Source: Streptomyces gilvus (GTDB lineage: Bacteria; Actinomycetota; Actinomycetes; Streptomycetales; Streptomycetaceae). From it: DNA of 64,000 nt. A model generated the notes under the pieces. The model saw only the letters and a list, made by a program, of their open reading frames with translations. It had not been told where the DNA came from and did not search any database. The DNA is taken from contig NZ_JAKWBE010000023.1 of NCBI RefSeq assembly GCF_022513565.1, positions 62,001-126,000 of the forward strand. The letters are read 5' to 3'. The translations under genes were made by a program, and so were the position numbers. Below are positions 25,641 through 32,671 of this stretch, in pieces (the first letter of the stretch is position 1; every line of letters begins with the position of its first letter).

Positions 25641-27047
25641 CTAGCCCGCGTCCAGCACGCCCGCCAGATCCAGCGCGGCGGCGATCCGGACGGCCACGTC
25701 CTCCGCGTACACGGCGTCGACCCGCTCGAACTGGCTCCGCCCGCTCCCCCGCAGAAACGTCACCACTCCCAACGTCCGCCCCCGACTGCGCAACACCGCG
25801 CACAACGCGTGCACCACATCCGCGGGCCACTGCCGGGCCACGGCCCACTCCCGCGCCTGCTCACCGCCGACGGCACCCACGCTGGCCCGCACCGACCCGG
25901 CCCGCTCCACGCACTGCAACGCCGGATGCCCCTGCCCGTAGCGCACGGGCAGCCCCGCCTTCCCGGTGAGCAGACTCGGCCCCGGCCCACCGGACGGCGT
26001 GGCGGCGACCCGTACCAGCCGGACCGGACCCTCCAGCGCCGCGTCGGCCACCGCGCCCCCGGCCACCCGGTCGATCAGCGCGTGATCGGCGAACCCGGCG
26101 AGCGCGAAGTCCAGATGGACCGTCGCCGCCTCCCGCGGATCCTCGCACTCCGCTGCCGCCCGCGCCGCCCGGTGCAACTGGTTCGACCTGAACCGCAGCA
26201 GCGCCGCCTCCTGCTCGCCCTGCTTGCCCTCCGTCACGTCCTGGAAGAGCCACCCCACCCCCAGCGGCACCGGCTCCTCCGCCAGCGGTGAAGCCAGCCG
26301 CACGAACCCGCACCGCCAGCACCGCCGCTGCTCACCCTCCGACGTGCGCACACTCACCCAGATCTCGGCGGGCGCCGGCGGCGCGCCCTCCGCCAGGACG
26401 TGCGTGAACGCGCTCTCCAACTCCTCGACACCCTGCGCCAGCAACTCCCCGAGCGGCCGCCCCAGAGCGGACGTACGCCCGCTGCCCAGCGCCCGCGCGG
26501 CATGGGCGTTGACCACCGCCGGCCGCAGATCCGCGTCGACGAGCACGACACCCCAGCTGGCGTCCTCGAACAGGGCCTCGCTCAGCGCGATCGACCGCTC
26601 CAGATCGATCTGCGTGTGCACCTCGCTGAAGGCGCAGTACACCCCGGCGGGCTTCCCGTCCGGCCCTCGCACGGCGGCCGACTGCGTCCGTACGAGCACC
26701 CGCCCGCCGTCCTTGGTCAGCAACGCGAACTCGTGCACCTGCCGCCCCGGGGCCTGCATGGCGGACATCAGCCGCTGCTCGACCTCCTCGGCGTCGGCCT
26801 CCCGCACGGCCCAGCCCGCGAATCCGTGCCGGCCCACCGCCTCGGCCGCCGTCCAGCCCAGGATCCGCTCGGCCTCGCGGTTCCAGTGGGTGACGACCCC
26901 GTCCGCGTCGAAGGCGCACAGCGCCGCGTCCATCCCGTCGAGCAGCGCGGCGAGCAGATCCGAGCCGTCGGGGCCCACGGGGCCGGCCCGCTCGGGCTCG
27001 TCCGGCCCCAGCTCATCGGTGGTCCCACTACGCCGGGAAGCACTCAC
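25641..27047 (-). CDS. PAS domain sensory protein with GAF-like C-terminus
   Basis: A 468-aa cytosolic protein. PAS 1 is at about residues 30-145 (MDAALCAFDADGVVTHWNREAERILGW split across its start, then a PAC-like end), PAS 2 at about 155-280 (ALFEDASWGVVLVDADLRP) and a GAF-like region at about 300-460. There is no kinase, phosphatase, GGDEF or HTH domain, so the output is unclear; related proteins end in PP2C phosphatases, and this could be a shortened member. The GTG at 27047 is chosen for AGGGGG upstream. It is monocistronic. Confidence 0.82.
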   Translation of the reverse strand: MSASRRSGTTDELGPDEPERAGPVGPDGSDLLAALLDGMDAALCAFDADGVVTHWNREAERILGWTAAEAVGRHGFAGWAVREADAEEVEQRLMSAMQAPGRQVHEFALLTKDGGRVLVRTQSAAVRGPDGKPAGVYCAFSEVHTQIDLERSIALSEALFEDASWGVVLVDADLRPAVVNAHAARALGSGRTSALGRPLGELLAQGVEELESAFTHVLAEGAPPAPAEIWVSVRTSEGEQRRCWRCGFVRLASPLAEEPVPLGVGWLFQDVTEGKQGEQEAALLRFRSNQLHRAARAAAECEDPREAATVHLDFALAGFADHALIDRVAGGAVADAALEGPVRLVRVAATPSGGPGPSLLTGKAGLPVRYGQGHPALQCVERAGSVRASVGAVGGEQAREWAVARQWPADVVHALCAVLRSRGRTLGVVTFLRGSGRSQFERVDAVYAEDVAVRIAAALDLAGVLDAG

Positions 27048-27184
27048 CTGGACCCCCTGCCAGCTGCGTCCGCAGGTACGGCGCGTCGGTTCGCTCACTA
27101 GCAATCATCTAACTGGAACGTGACGCAGCACACACCGAGTTCCCCAAGATTGAGAGAATCGTTGCCGGCCACTCCCCTCCACGA

Positions 27185-28006
27185 TCACCCCTGACCCAGC
27201 CGAAGATCAACCCAGAGATCGCTCTCTCCGTCGAGCACATACCGCTCCACCTCGACGAACCCCCGCTTCCCGGCAAACCGCAACCCGTCCTCATTGACCG
27301 CCAGCACACACGTCTCCACGCCCCGCGCCCCCAGCACACGCGCGTGCGCGAGCCCCCGCTCGTACAGCGCGGTCCCGAAGCCGCGCCCCCGGTACTCGGG
27401 CAGCACGCGCGCGATGACGGTCGCGACCGCACCCTCCCCCTCCGGCGGCCGCACGGTGGAACACCCCACGAGCACGTCCCCGAGATAGGCGTTCTCCATC
27501 CGATACCGCGCCAGCCGCCCCCGCGCATCATCAACGGACATGGCGGCGGCCGGCACCACGGCGTTGTGCACGTACCGCCACTCCTCCAGCATGTCCTCCC
27601 CGTGCACGGCGTCGATCCGCAGCACCCGGCGCCGCGCGTACACCTCGATCTCGATCCGCATCCGGGGATCCGACAGCCCGCACACCATCATCGTGGCCGC
27701 CGGCCGCACCTCCCCGAACACCCGGCGCAGCACGGGCCAGCACGGCTCGAAGTCCGCCCGCTCGGGCAACAGATAACGCACCCGAACAACGTCCTCGAAC
27801 CCACACCCGGCCCGCTCCAACGCCTCCCCGATATTGCGCAGACACTGCTCGGCCTGCTCGACGACGTCCCCGGAGATCGTCATGGCCGCGTAGTCGAACC
27901 CGGTGGTCCCGGACACATGCACCCAGTCCCCGTCCACGACGGCCCGCGCATACCCGATCCGCTCCTCGAACGTCGAACCACTGAGAATCGCGCGTCGCTG
28001 TGTCAT
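27185..28006 (-). CDS. RidA-like domain fused to GNAT acetyltransferase
   Basis: A 273-aa two-domain protein. Residues 1-130 are a RidA/YjgF fold (GYARAVVDGDWVHVSGTTG, then RPAATMMVCGLSDPRMRIEIE), a family that hydrolyses reactive enamines. Residues about 135-273 are a GNAT acetyltransferase with the acetyl-CoA loop VLPEYRGRGFGTALYE. Fusion of these two domains is uncommon and suggests coupled handling of an amine or imine. The ATG is at 28006. The mobile IscB/intron island begins 260 bp upstream of its start. Confidence 0.88.
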   Translation of the reverse strand: MTQRRAILSGSTFEERIGYARAVVDGDWVHVSGTTGFDYAAMTISGDVVEQAEQCLRNIGEALERAGCGFEDVVRVRYLLPERADFEPCWPVLRRVFGEVRPAATMMVCGLSDPRMRIEIEVYARRRVLRIDAVHGEDMLEEWRYVHNAVVPAAAMSVDDARGRLARYRMENAYLGDVLVGCSTVRPPEGEGAVATVIARVLPEYRGRGFGTALYERGLAHARVLGARGVETCVLAVNEDGLRFAGKRGFVEVERYVLDGESDLWVDLRLGQG

Positions 28007-28265
28007 GCGCGGAAAGCTAGGTGAGCTGCGGAGATACGTCCATCGCTTTCGGGTCGCGCCCTAGCACGAAGATCGGCTGAGCGTTCGACGAATCCTCCGA
28101 ATTCGCATAGATGGGCGACTTTCGACGGAGTGGACCGCCGGGGCGGATCTTTGTCACCAGCGTCAGTCATACACATGGGAAAGGAGGTCACTCGCCCCCG
28201 ACCACATGGTTGTTGAGTGACCAGCCCCAGTCATCACGATCGAAGGATCAGGGGAGGTGTACCCG
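28007..28265. other. intergenic region flanking the mobile island (left)
   Basis: Contains AAAGGAGGTCACTC at 28181-28194, almost complementary to the 16S 3' end, a 13-residue ORF from the ATG at 28175 ending at 28216, and a GGGGAGG ribosome binding site at 28251-28257 spaced 8 nt from the ATG at 28266. It probably carries one or more leader-like small ORFs of the ancestral locus. Confidence 0.45.
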
Positions 28266-28312
28266 ATGACTACGTTTCCTGTAGGCGGGCAGACCCACCA
28301 GGCTGTGCTTCC
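28266..28312 (+). other. 5' exon of a split IscB reading frame (ATG with strong RBS)
   Basis: An ATG preceded by GGGGAGG opens 15 codons plus two bases before the intron 5' boundary at 28312/28313. Unspliced, the frame stops six codons into the intron (TGA after CTTGCGGCG). Joined to base 30787 after intron removal, the frame continues without a stop into IscB. The sequence ATGA at 28266-28269 matches the reported insertion motif of HEARO/IscB elements (ATGA or GTGA), so the element itself probably starts at 28270. See the finding on splicing. Confidence 0.6.
28270..28312 (+). ncRNA. candidate omega-RNA (HEARO) of IscB, 5' segment
   Basis: The IscB guide RNA is encoded just upstream of iscB in known systems. 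This 43-nt segment follows ATGA, starts with the small hairpin CTACGTTTCCTGTAG and ends with the arm CAGGCTG, whose complement CAGCCTG lies only on the other side of the group II intron (30791-30797). It would be continuous with 30787-31027 after splicing. By analogy the guide would be the roughly 16 nt ending at 28269. Structure by eye only. Confidence 0.5.
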
Positions 28313-28585
28313 GTGCGCCCTTGCGGCGTGATCCTGGCTGCCTCGTAGTGAGGCCCTACTGATGGCGATGTAGGTAAGGCGACCGGCTTACCTGAACGAG
28401 AAATCCGGAGGGGACAACAGCATGCCGGGTAAGCCCCGTGAGCCCCAGGTGACAGCGGGCGAGAAGCGGGGTGCGCCAGGCCACCTATGGCCAAGGCTTG
28501 ATTGCCTCAACCCCAGTCCAGTTGGAATTCAGCTCTTCCCCGGGATAAGTCACCGCACATCCCGGCCCGCGATCGACCCGACAGG

Positions 28586-28591
28586 GGAAGC
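28586..28591 (+). other. EBS1 of the group II intron
   Basis: GGAAGC is exactly complementary to the last six bases of the 5' exon. It lies in the expected domain I region. ACAGC at 28452-28456 is the matching EBS2. Confidence 0.7.
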
Positions 28592-28829
28592 GTCGGGACG
28601 AAGCCATCTCGCAGGGGACAACCACAAGAAGTGGGAGATAGGACGAACGGGGGACCTAAGGGTGGACGCACCAGGTTCACGTAACTAGGGGATCGCCTAA
28701 GGCTGGCAACGGCTATGGCGACGGAGCTGCCGTAGTACCCGCCCGGCAGACGGATACGGCCGGGGTAATGCCCTGCGAAGGGGAAGGGCAGCAGGTAATG
28801 ACGACGCAAGGAGAAAGGGGTTACGTCGG

Positions 28830-30671
28830 ATGACGGAGATCGATCTCGGACGCCTTGTGACTATCGGTCGGCTGAACGCGGACCCGAGCCGGGTCAACCG
28901 CGACCTGTATCGGCTCATGTACCGGCCCGAGATGTATATGGCCGCCTACGAGCGGATCAAGAGCAAGCCCGGCAACATGACGAAGGGCAGCGACGGCTCA
29001 ACCCTGGATGGGTTCTCGGAGAGGACGATTCAGCGGTTGATTCGCTCCATGAAGGACGAGAGTTTCCAGTTCACCCCGGCCCGGAGGGTTTTTATCCCGA
29101 AGGCCAACGGTAAGCTCCGCCCCCTGGGAATCGCCGCCCCCGTCGAGAAGGTGGTCCAGGAGGTGATCAGGATGGTTCTTGAAGCTGTCTACGAGAGCCC
29201 CGGAAACGAAACCTTTGAAGACACGTCACACGGGTTCCGCAAAGGCCGTGGACCTCACACAGCACTGAAAGAAGTCAAGAACATCTGGTCAGGCACGAGA
29301 TGGTTTATCGAAGGCGATATCAAGTCGTTCTTCGACAACATCGATCACGACGTTCTGATCAGTCTTTTGCGCAGAAGGATTAGCGACGAGAGGTTCCTGA
29401 ACCTGATCAGGAAAGCCCTTCGGGCAGGGGTCCTGACGGACCTCCGCTACGAAGCAACCCTGGCAGGGACCCCGCAGGGAAGTGTTCTCTCGCCCACCCT
29501 GGCGAACGTGTATCTACACGAACTCGACAGGAAGATGCGGGAGATCACGGCCCGGGAGGAGAAGGGCAAGAAACCGGCTCTCAACAAGGAGTACCGGTCA
29601 CTTGTCAACCGACTCGACAGGGGCCGCAGGAACGGCACGATCTCCGGAGCCGAAGTGAAGGAGATCAGGCGCAAGATGCGGGAGCTGCCATCGCGCTCGA
29701 TGATGGACCCCTCCTACATCCGAGTTCGCTACATCCGCTACGCGGATGACTGGCTGGTCGGAGTGATCGGGCCTCGACACCTGGCGGAGAAGATCCGATC
29801 GGAAGTGAGGGAATTCCTCGCGAACGAGCTGAAGCTCGAACTCAGCCTGGAAAAGACCCACATCCGACATGCATCCTCGGAGGAAGCCTTCTTCCTGGGA
29901 ACAAGGATCAGCTGTGCCGGGGAAAGAGACTCGGATGTCGTGAAGCACGCTCCAGTGGAAGGGCGTCGCTCCGCAAAGCGACGTCGTCCCCGAGGAGTGG
30001 TTCGGCTGAGCGCCCCGGTCTCCGAGGTGGTCTCGCGCCTTCACCAGAAGGGATTTTGCACCAAGGAGGGAATCGCGCTGAGTAAGCGGAGCTGGACCGT
30101 ACTCGATGATGTCGACATCATCGCCAGGTTCAACGCCGTACTCAACGGGATCCTGAACTTCTACTCTTTCGCCAGCAACTATGGCGAGTTGACGTGGGTT
30201 CAGCACATCCTCCAGCTTTCAGCAGCTAAGACTCTGAGCCACAAGCACAAGATCGGCTCACTGCGGAAGACGTTCGCGAAGTACGGCAGGAACCTGACCG
30301 TCTCGGTTACCGGGGACGATGGGAAGGCTCGTAAGGTCTCCCTGAATCTCCGGCGTAGGTCAGGGGCGGACCCGTTCAACTTCAAGACGTCGGACGGTGG
30401 CCCCACGGGGGACATCAGCGCGGCCAGTTGGGGGTTGAGGACCAAGAGCAGTCTCGGCAGGTTCTGCGCGATCTGCGGTAGTAGCCATGAGGTGCAGATG
30501 CACCACGTGCGGCACATCCGGAAGATGGGAGAAGACGTCACCGGCTTCACGCGGGTGATGGCTTCCCTCAATCGCAAGCAGATTCCGGCCTGTCATGGAT
30601 GCCACGTGAAAATCCACAATGGCAGCTACGACGGGATGAGACTGGCCGACCTCGAATGGAGGCCGGTATGA
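28830..30671 (+). CDS. ltrA: group II intron reverse transcriptase/maturase with HNH endonuclease
   Basis: A 613-aa intron-encoded protein. Reverse transcriptase blocks run from about residue 70 (FIPKANGKLRPLGIAAP) through GTPQGSVLSPTLANVYLHELD to the catalytic YADD at residues 304-307. A maturase X domain lies at about 400-500. The C-terminal HNH nuclease has CAICG, MHHVRHIRKMG and CHGCHVKIHNG. It splices its own intron and supports retrohoming with second-strand cleavage by HNH. AGGAG about 15 nt upstream supports the ATG. All catalytic residues are present. The gene ends 30 nt before domain V, as expected. Confidence 0.96.
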   Translation: MTEIDLGRLVTIGRLNADPSRVNRDLYRLMYRPEMYMAAYERIKSKPGNMTKGSDGSTLDGFSERTIQRLIRSMKDESFQFTPARRVFIPKANGKLRPLGIAAPVEKVVQEVIRMVLEAVYESPGNETFEDTSHGFRKGRGPHTALKEVKNIWSGTRWFIEGDIKSFFDNIDHDVLISLLRRRISDERFLNLIRKALRAGVLTDLRYEATLAGTPQGSVLSPTLANVYLHELDRKMREITAREEKGKKPALNKEYRSLVNRLDRGRRNGTISGAEVKEIRRKMRELPSRSMMDPSYIRVRYIRYADDWLVGVIGPRHLAEKIRSEVREFLANELKLELSLEKTHIRHASSEEAFFLGTRISCAGERDSDVVKHAPVEGRRSAKRRRPRGVVRLSAPVSEVVSRLHQKGFCTKEGIALSKRSWTVLDDVDIIARFNAVLNGILNFYSFASNYGELTWVQHILQLSAAKTLSHKHKIGSLRKTFAKYGRNLTVSVTGDDGKARKVSLNLRRRSGADPFNFKTSDGGPTGDISAASWGLRTKSSLGRFCAICGSSHEVQMHHVRHIRKMGEDVTGFTRVMASLNRKQIPACHGCHVKIHNGSYDGMRLADLEWRPV

Positions 30672-30700
30672 CCGGGAGGGGAATCCCCACCATTACTGGA

Positions 30701-30786
30701 GAGCGGTATGCGGTGAAAGCCGCACGTACCGTTCGGAGGGAGGCAGTTTCGTCCCGCACTCGTGCGGGCGGGGCTGCCCACCCTAC
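30701..30786 (+). ncRNA. group II intron domains V and VI
   Basis: Domain V (30701-30734) has the AGC catalytic triad at 30702-30704, a GAAA-containing loop and the two-base CG bulge. Domain VI (30735-30786) forms an upper stem CCGCA-CTCG-TGCGG, a middle stem GGCAG/CTGCC and a basal GGG/CCC with an unpaired A at 30780, the predicted lariat branch point. Confidence 0.88.
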
Positions 30787-31027
30787 TCAGCAGCCTGCTC
30801 TGGAATCCGTGAGAGCAGACAACCCCGGGAGCAGGGACGAAACGGCTCACGGACACCCCGCCACCGCGCGGGACACCGGCAGGGAACATGGGCGAGGGGA
30901 GACCGTCGGGCGTAGCACCAGAGCCCGTCGGCGTCACGGCGAGCACGCTGCCGCGGCAGCGGATTCGGCAGAGAACAGAAGCGGTGACGCTTCCACGCAC
31001 AGCAAGTCGTACACGGGTGGGATCGGT
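30787..31027 (+). ncRNA. candidate omega-RNA (HEARO) of IscB, 3' segment
   Basis: A GC-rich, strongly foldable leader between the intron and the first conserved IscB residues. It begins with CAGCCTG, the partner arm of 28299-28305, and includes the perfect palindrome GCTGCCGCGGCAGC (30947-30960) and several smaller hairpins. Together with 28270-28312 the spliced length is about 284 nt, comparable to known IscB omega-RNAs plus leader. Its translation is low-complexity and resembles no protein domain, which supports an RNA role. Confidence 0.55.
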
Positions 31028-32398
31028 GCGAGCAGGGTCTTCGTCCTCGCCAAGGACGGACAACCCCTCATGCCGTGCCACCCCGCCCGCGCCCGCGAAC
31101 TCCTGGGCAGGGGACGGGCAGTCGTCTCACGACAGGTGCCCTTCACCATTCGACTGAAGGACCGAACCCGCGCCGAGTCGGAAGTCGACGGAGTGCAGTT
31201 ACGCATCGACCCTGGCTCCAAACGCACCGGTATCGCCCTCACTGACGAGAAGAAGGAAACCGACGCGCACGGCGCCGTCTTCGCCGTCAGGCGTGGTCTC
31301 GTGACCATCGAACTCCACCACCGCGGCGATCAGATCCACCGATGCATGCAGCAGCGTGCTGGCTACCGCCACCGACGACGGTCCACCAACTGCGGCTATC
31401 GGGCGCGTCGTTCCAACAATCGAAGCCGCACCCCAGGATGGCTGCCACCCTCCCTGCGCCATCGCGTCGACACCACCCTCTCCCAAGTGACGCGGCTGTG
31501 TCGATATGCGCCCGTCACCGAGATCCACATGGAGCTCGTCTCGTTCGACACCCACGCCATGAGCGCCGGAAGACCCCTCTACGGACCCGAGTACACACAG
31601 GGGCCGCTCGCCGGAACCACCACCCGCGCTCACCTACGCGCCAGGTGGAACAGCGCCTGCGCCTACTGCGGCGCCACCGGCGTACCCCTGAACATCGAGC
31701 ACGTGCGCGCACGCAGCCGAGGAGGGTCGAGCCGCGTCTCCAACCTCGTCGTCTCCTGCATCCCCTGCAACAAAGCCAAGGGCAGCAGATCGATCGAATC
31801 CTTCCTCGCCGACCGACCGGCTCTCCTGGCCTCCATCCTCACTCAGACCCAGGCCCCACTCCGTGACGCCGCCGCTATGAACGCGATCCAGGGACAGCTC
31901 TCGGAAAAGGTGGCAACACTCGGCAGACCGCTACATCTCTGGCCAGGCCACCTCACCAAGGCGAACCGCGAGGCCATGGGGCTCGACAAGACGCATACCC
32001 TGGATGCCCTGGCTGTCGGGAAACTTGATCACGAAGTCAGCGATGTGATCGTGCGGTTCCCCGAACAGGTGCTGGTCGTCAAAGCCACAGGCCGGGGTTC
32101 CTACGCCCGCACGACCCCGGATCGGTTCGGTTTCCCGCGCCTCCGTCGAACCCGCGCCAAGATGCACTTCGGCTATGTGACCGGCGACCTCGTGCGAGCC
32201 ACCATGCCGTCCGGCAGGTGGGTCGGCACCTGGACCGGCCGTATCTCCGTCCGAGCCAGAGGGCAGCACAGCCTCACCACGCCGAGAGGACGGATCAACG
32301 TCTCCCACTGGAATCTGCGTCTCCTGCAGCGGGGTGACGGCTACGGCTACCGCCTTCGGCCGGAGTCCACTCCGTCAACATCCCGAAAAACCGGTTGA
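30809..32398 (+). CDS. iscB: RNA-guided endonuclease IscB
   Basis: IscB is the transposon-encoded nickase/nuclease ancestral to Cas9, guided by omega-RNA. Residues are counted from the GTG at 30809: PLMP motif 86-89 (within FVLAKDGQPLMPCHPARARELL), RuvC-I Asp134 (RIDPGSKRTGIAL), an Arg-rich bridge helix (YRHRRRSTNCGYRARRSNNR), RuvC-II Glu242, an HNH domain with CAYCGATGVPLNIEHVRARS (His298) and CIPCNKAKGS, and RuvC-III Asp399 (HTLDALAV). All catalytic residues are intact. The conserved protein begins only at about 31028 and has no start codon or ribosome binding site there; GTG 30809 is the nearest in-frame start and lacks a Shine-Dalgarno sequence. Splicing of the upstream intron joins an ATG at 28266 in frame (552 aa product). 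Confidence 0.93.
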   Translation: MRADNPGSRDETAHGHPATARDTGREHGRGETVGRSTRARRRHGEHAAAAADSAENRSGDASTHSKSYTGGIGASRVFVLAKDGQPLMPCHPARARELLGRGRAVVSRQVPFTIRLKDRTRAESEVDGVQLRIDPGSKRTGIALTDEKKETDAHGAVFAVRRGLVTIELHHRGDQIHRCMQQRAGYRHRRRSTNCGYRARRSNNRSRTPGWLPPSLRHRVDTTLSQVTRLCRYAPVTEIHMELVSFDTHAMSAGRPLYGPEYTQGPLAGTTTRAHLRARWNSACAYCGATGVPLNIEHVRARSRGGSSRVSNLVVSCIPCNKAKGSRSIESFLADRPALLASILTQTQAPLRDAAAMNAIQGQLSEKVATLGRPLHLWPGHLTKANREAMGLDKTHTLDALAVGKLDHEVSDVIVRFPEQVLVVKATGRGSYARTTPDRFGFPRLRRTRAKMHFGYVTGDLVRATMPSGRWVGTWTGRISVRARGQHSLTTPRGRINVSHWNLRLLQRGDGYGYRLRPESTPSTSRKTG

Positions 32399-32436
32399 AC
32401 GGCCCTCGACGGGTTCTTAGGGTGTGGCCTACGTGG

Positions 32437-32494
32437 AAAGGAGGTGATCGGGTAAATGAGTGAAACCCGGACGCGCGAGGTGACTGCGGGCTAG
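32437..32494 (+). CDS. short ORF behind a perfect anti-SD complement
   Basis: AAAGGAGGTGATC at 32437-32449 is fully complementary to the 3' end of 16S rRNA. It precedes an ATG at 32456 that opens a 12-residue ORF, MSETRTREVTAG, ending at 32494. A similar start, GTGAGCGAAACACGC, encoding VSETR, recurs at 32535. Such an extreme ribosome binding site suggests a leader peptide or ribosome-docking regulatory role. No match to a known family. The CDS proper is 32456-32494. Confidence 0.35.
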
Positions 32495-32575
32495 TGGCCC
32501 GTCATCACACCCAGTGCGGTGCCGGACCAGCGTGTGAGCGAAACACGCAGCCGGCCTAATCCAACGCAGTCACCC

Positions 32576-32644
32576 GACCCGCGAGCTCGCCGGTACGTCC
32601 GGCCGGCTCCTTCGCTGAGGCGGAGGGACCAGAGCTCGCGGGTC
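32576..32644. ncRNA. three-way-junction RNA or bidirectional terminator
   Basis: A perfect 13-bp inverted repeat, GACCCGCGAGCTC (32576-32588) and GAGCTCGCGGGTC (32632-32644), encloses 43 nt with two inner hairpins: GCCGG-TACGT-CCGGC, and one closed by CTCC/GGAG. Placed between the mobile island and the convergent pdxH stop, it is at least a strong terminator. Its branched shape could mean a structured RNA. Confidence 0.6.
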
Positions 32645-32671
32645 GCCTGCGTTTCGCGGGGGCTGGGACCG

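Larger units (their letters stand above)
28313..30786 (+). mobile_element. group II intron (retrotransposon), 2474 nt
   Basis: The 5' end is the consensus GTGCG at 28313. IBS1 GCTTCC (28307-28312) pairs with EBS1 GGAAGC (28586-28591), and IBS2 GCTGT (28302-28306) with ACAGC (28452-28456), fixing the 5' splice site. Domain V is at 30701-30734, domain VI follows with a bulged A at 30780, and the 3' end TAC (30784-30786) gives the expected terminal AY seven positions from the branch A. The maturase ORF sits in domain IV. All parts needed for splicing and retrohoming are visible, so the intron looks intact. Confidence 0.9.
28270..32429 (+). mobile_element. composite mobile island: IscB element carrying a group II intron
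   Basis: A contiguous insertion with lower GC and different codon use than the flanks. Order: omega-RNA 5' part, group II intron with reverse transcriptase, omega-RNA 3' part, iscB, right end. The pentamer CTACG occurs at both edges (28270-28274 and 32430-32434). No TnpA transposase is present, so IscB mobility would be non-autonomous. The right boundary is estimated. Confidence 0.6.

Noticed and set aside
28175..28216. 13-residue ORF MGKEVTRPRPHGC
   Set aside because: It overlaps the AAAGGAGGTCAC motif itself and has no ribosome binding site of its own; not supportable as a gene.
30599..30808. ATG at 30599 as IscB start
   Set aside because: It lies within the maturase gene, upstream of intron domains V and VI, so translation from it would cross the catalytic RNA core.
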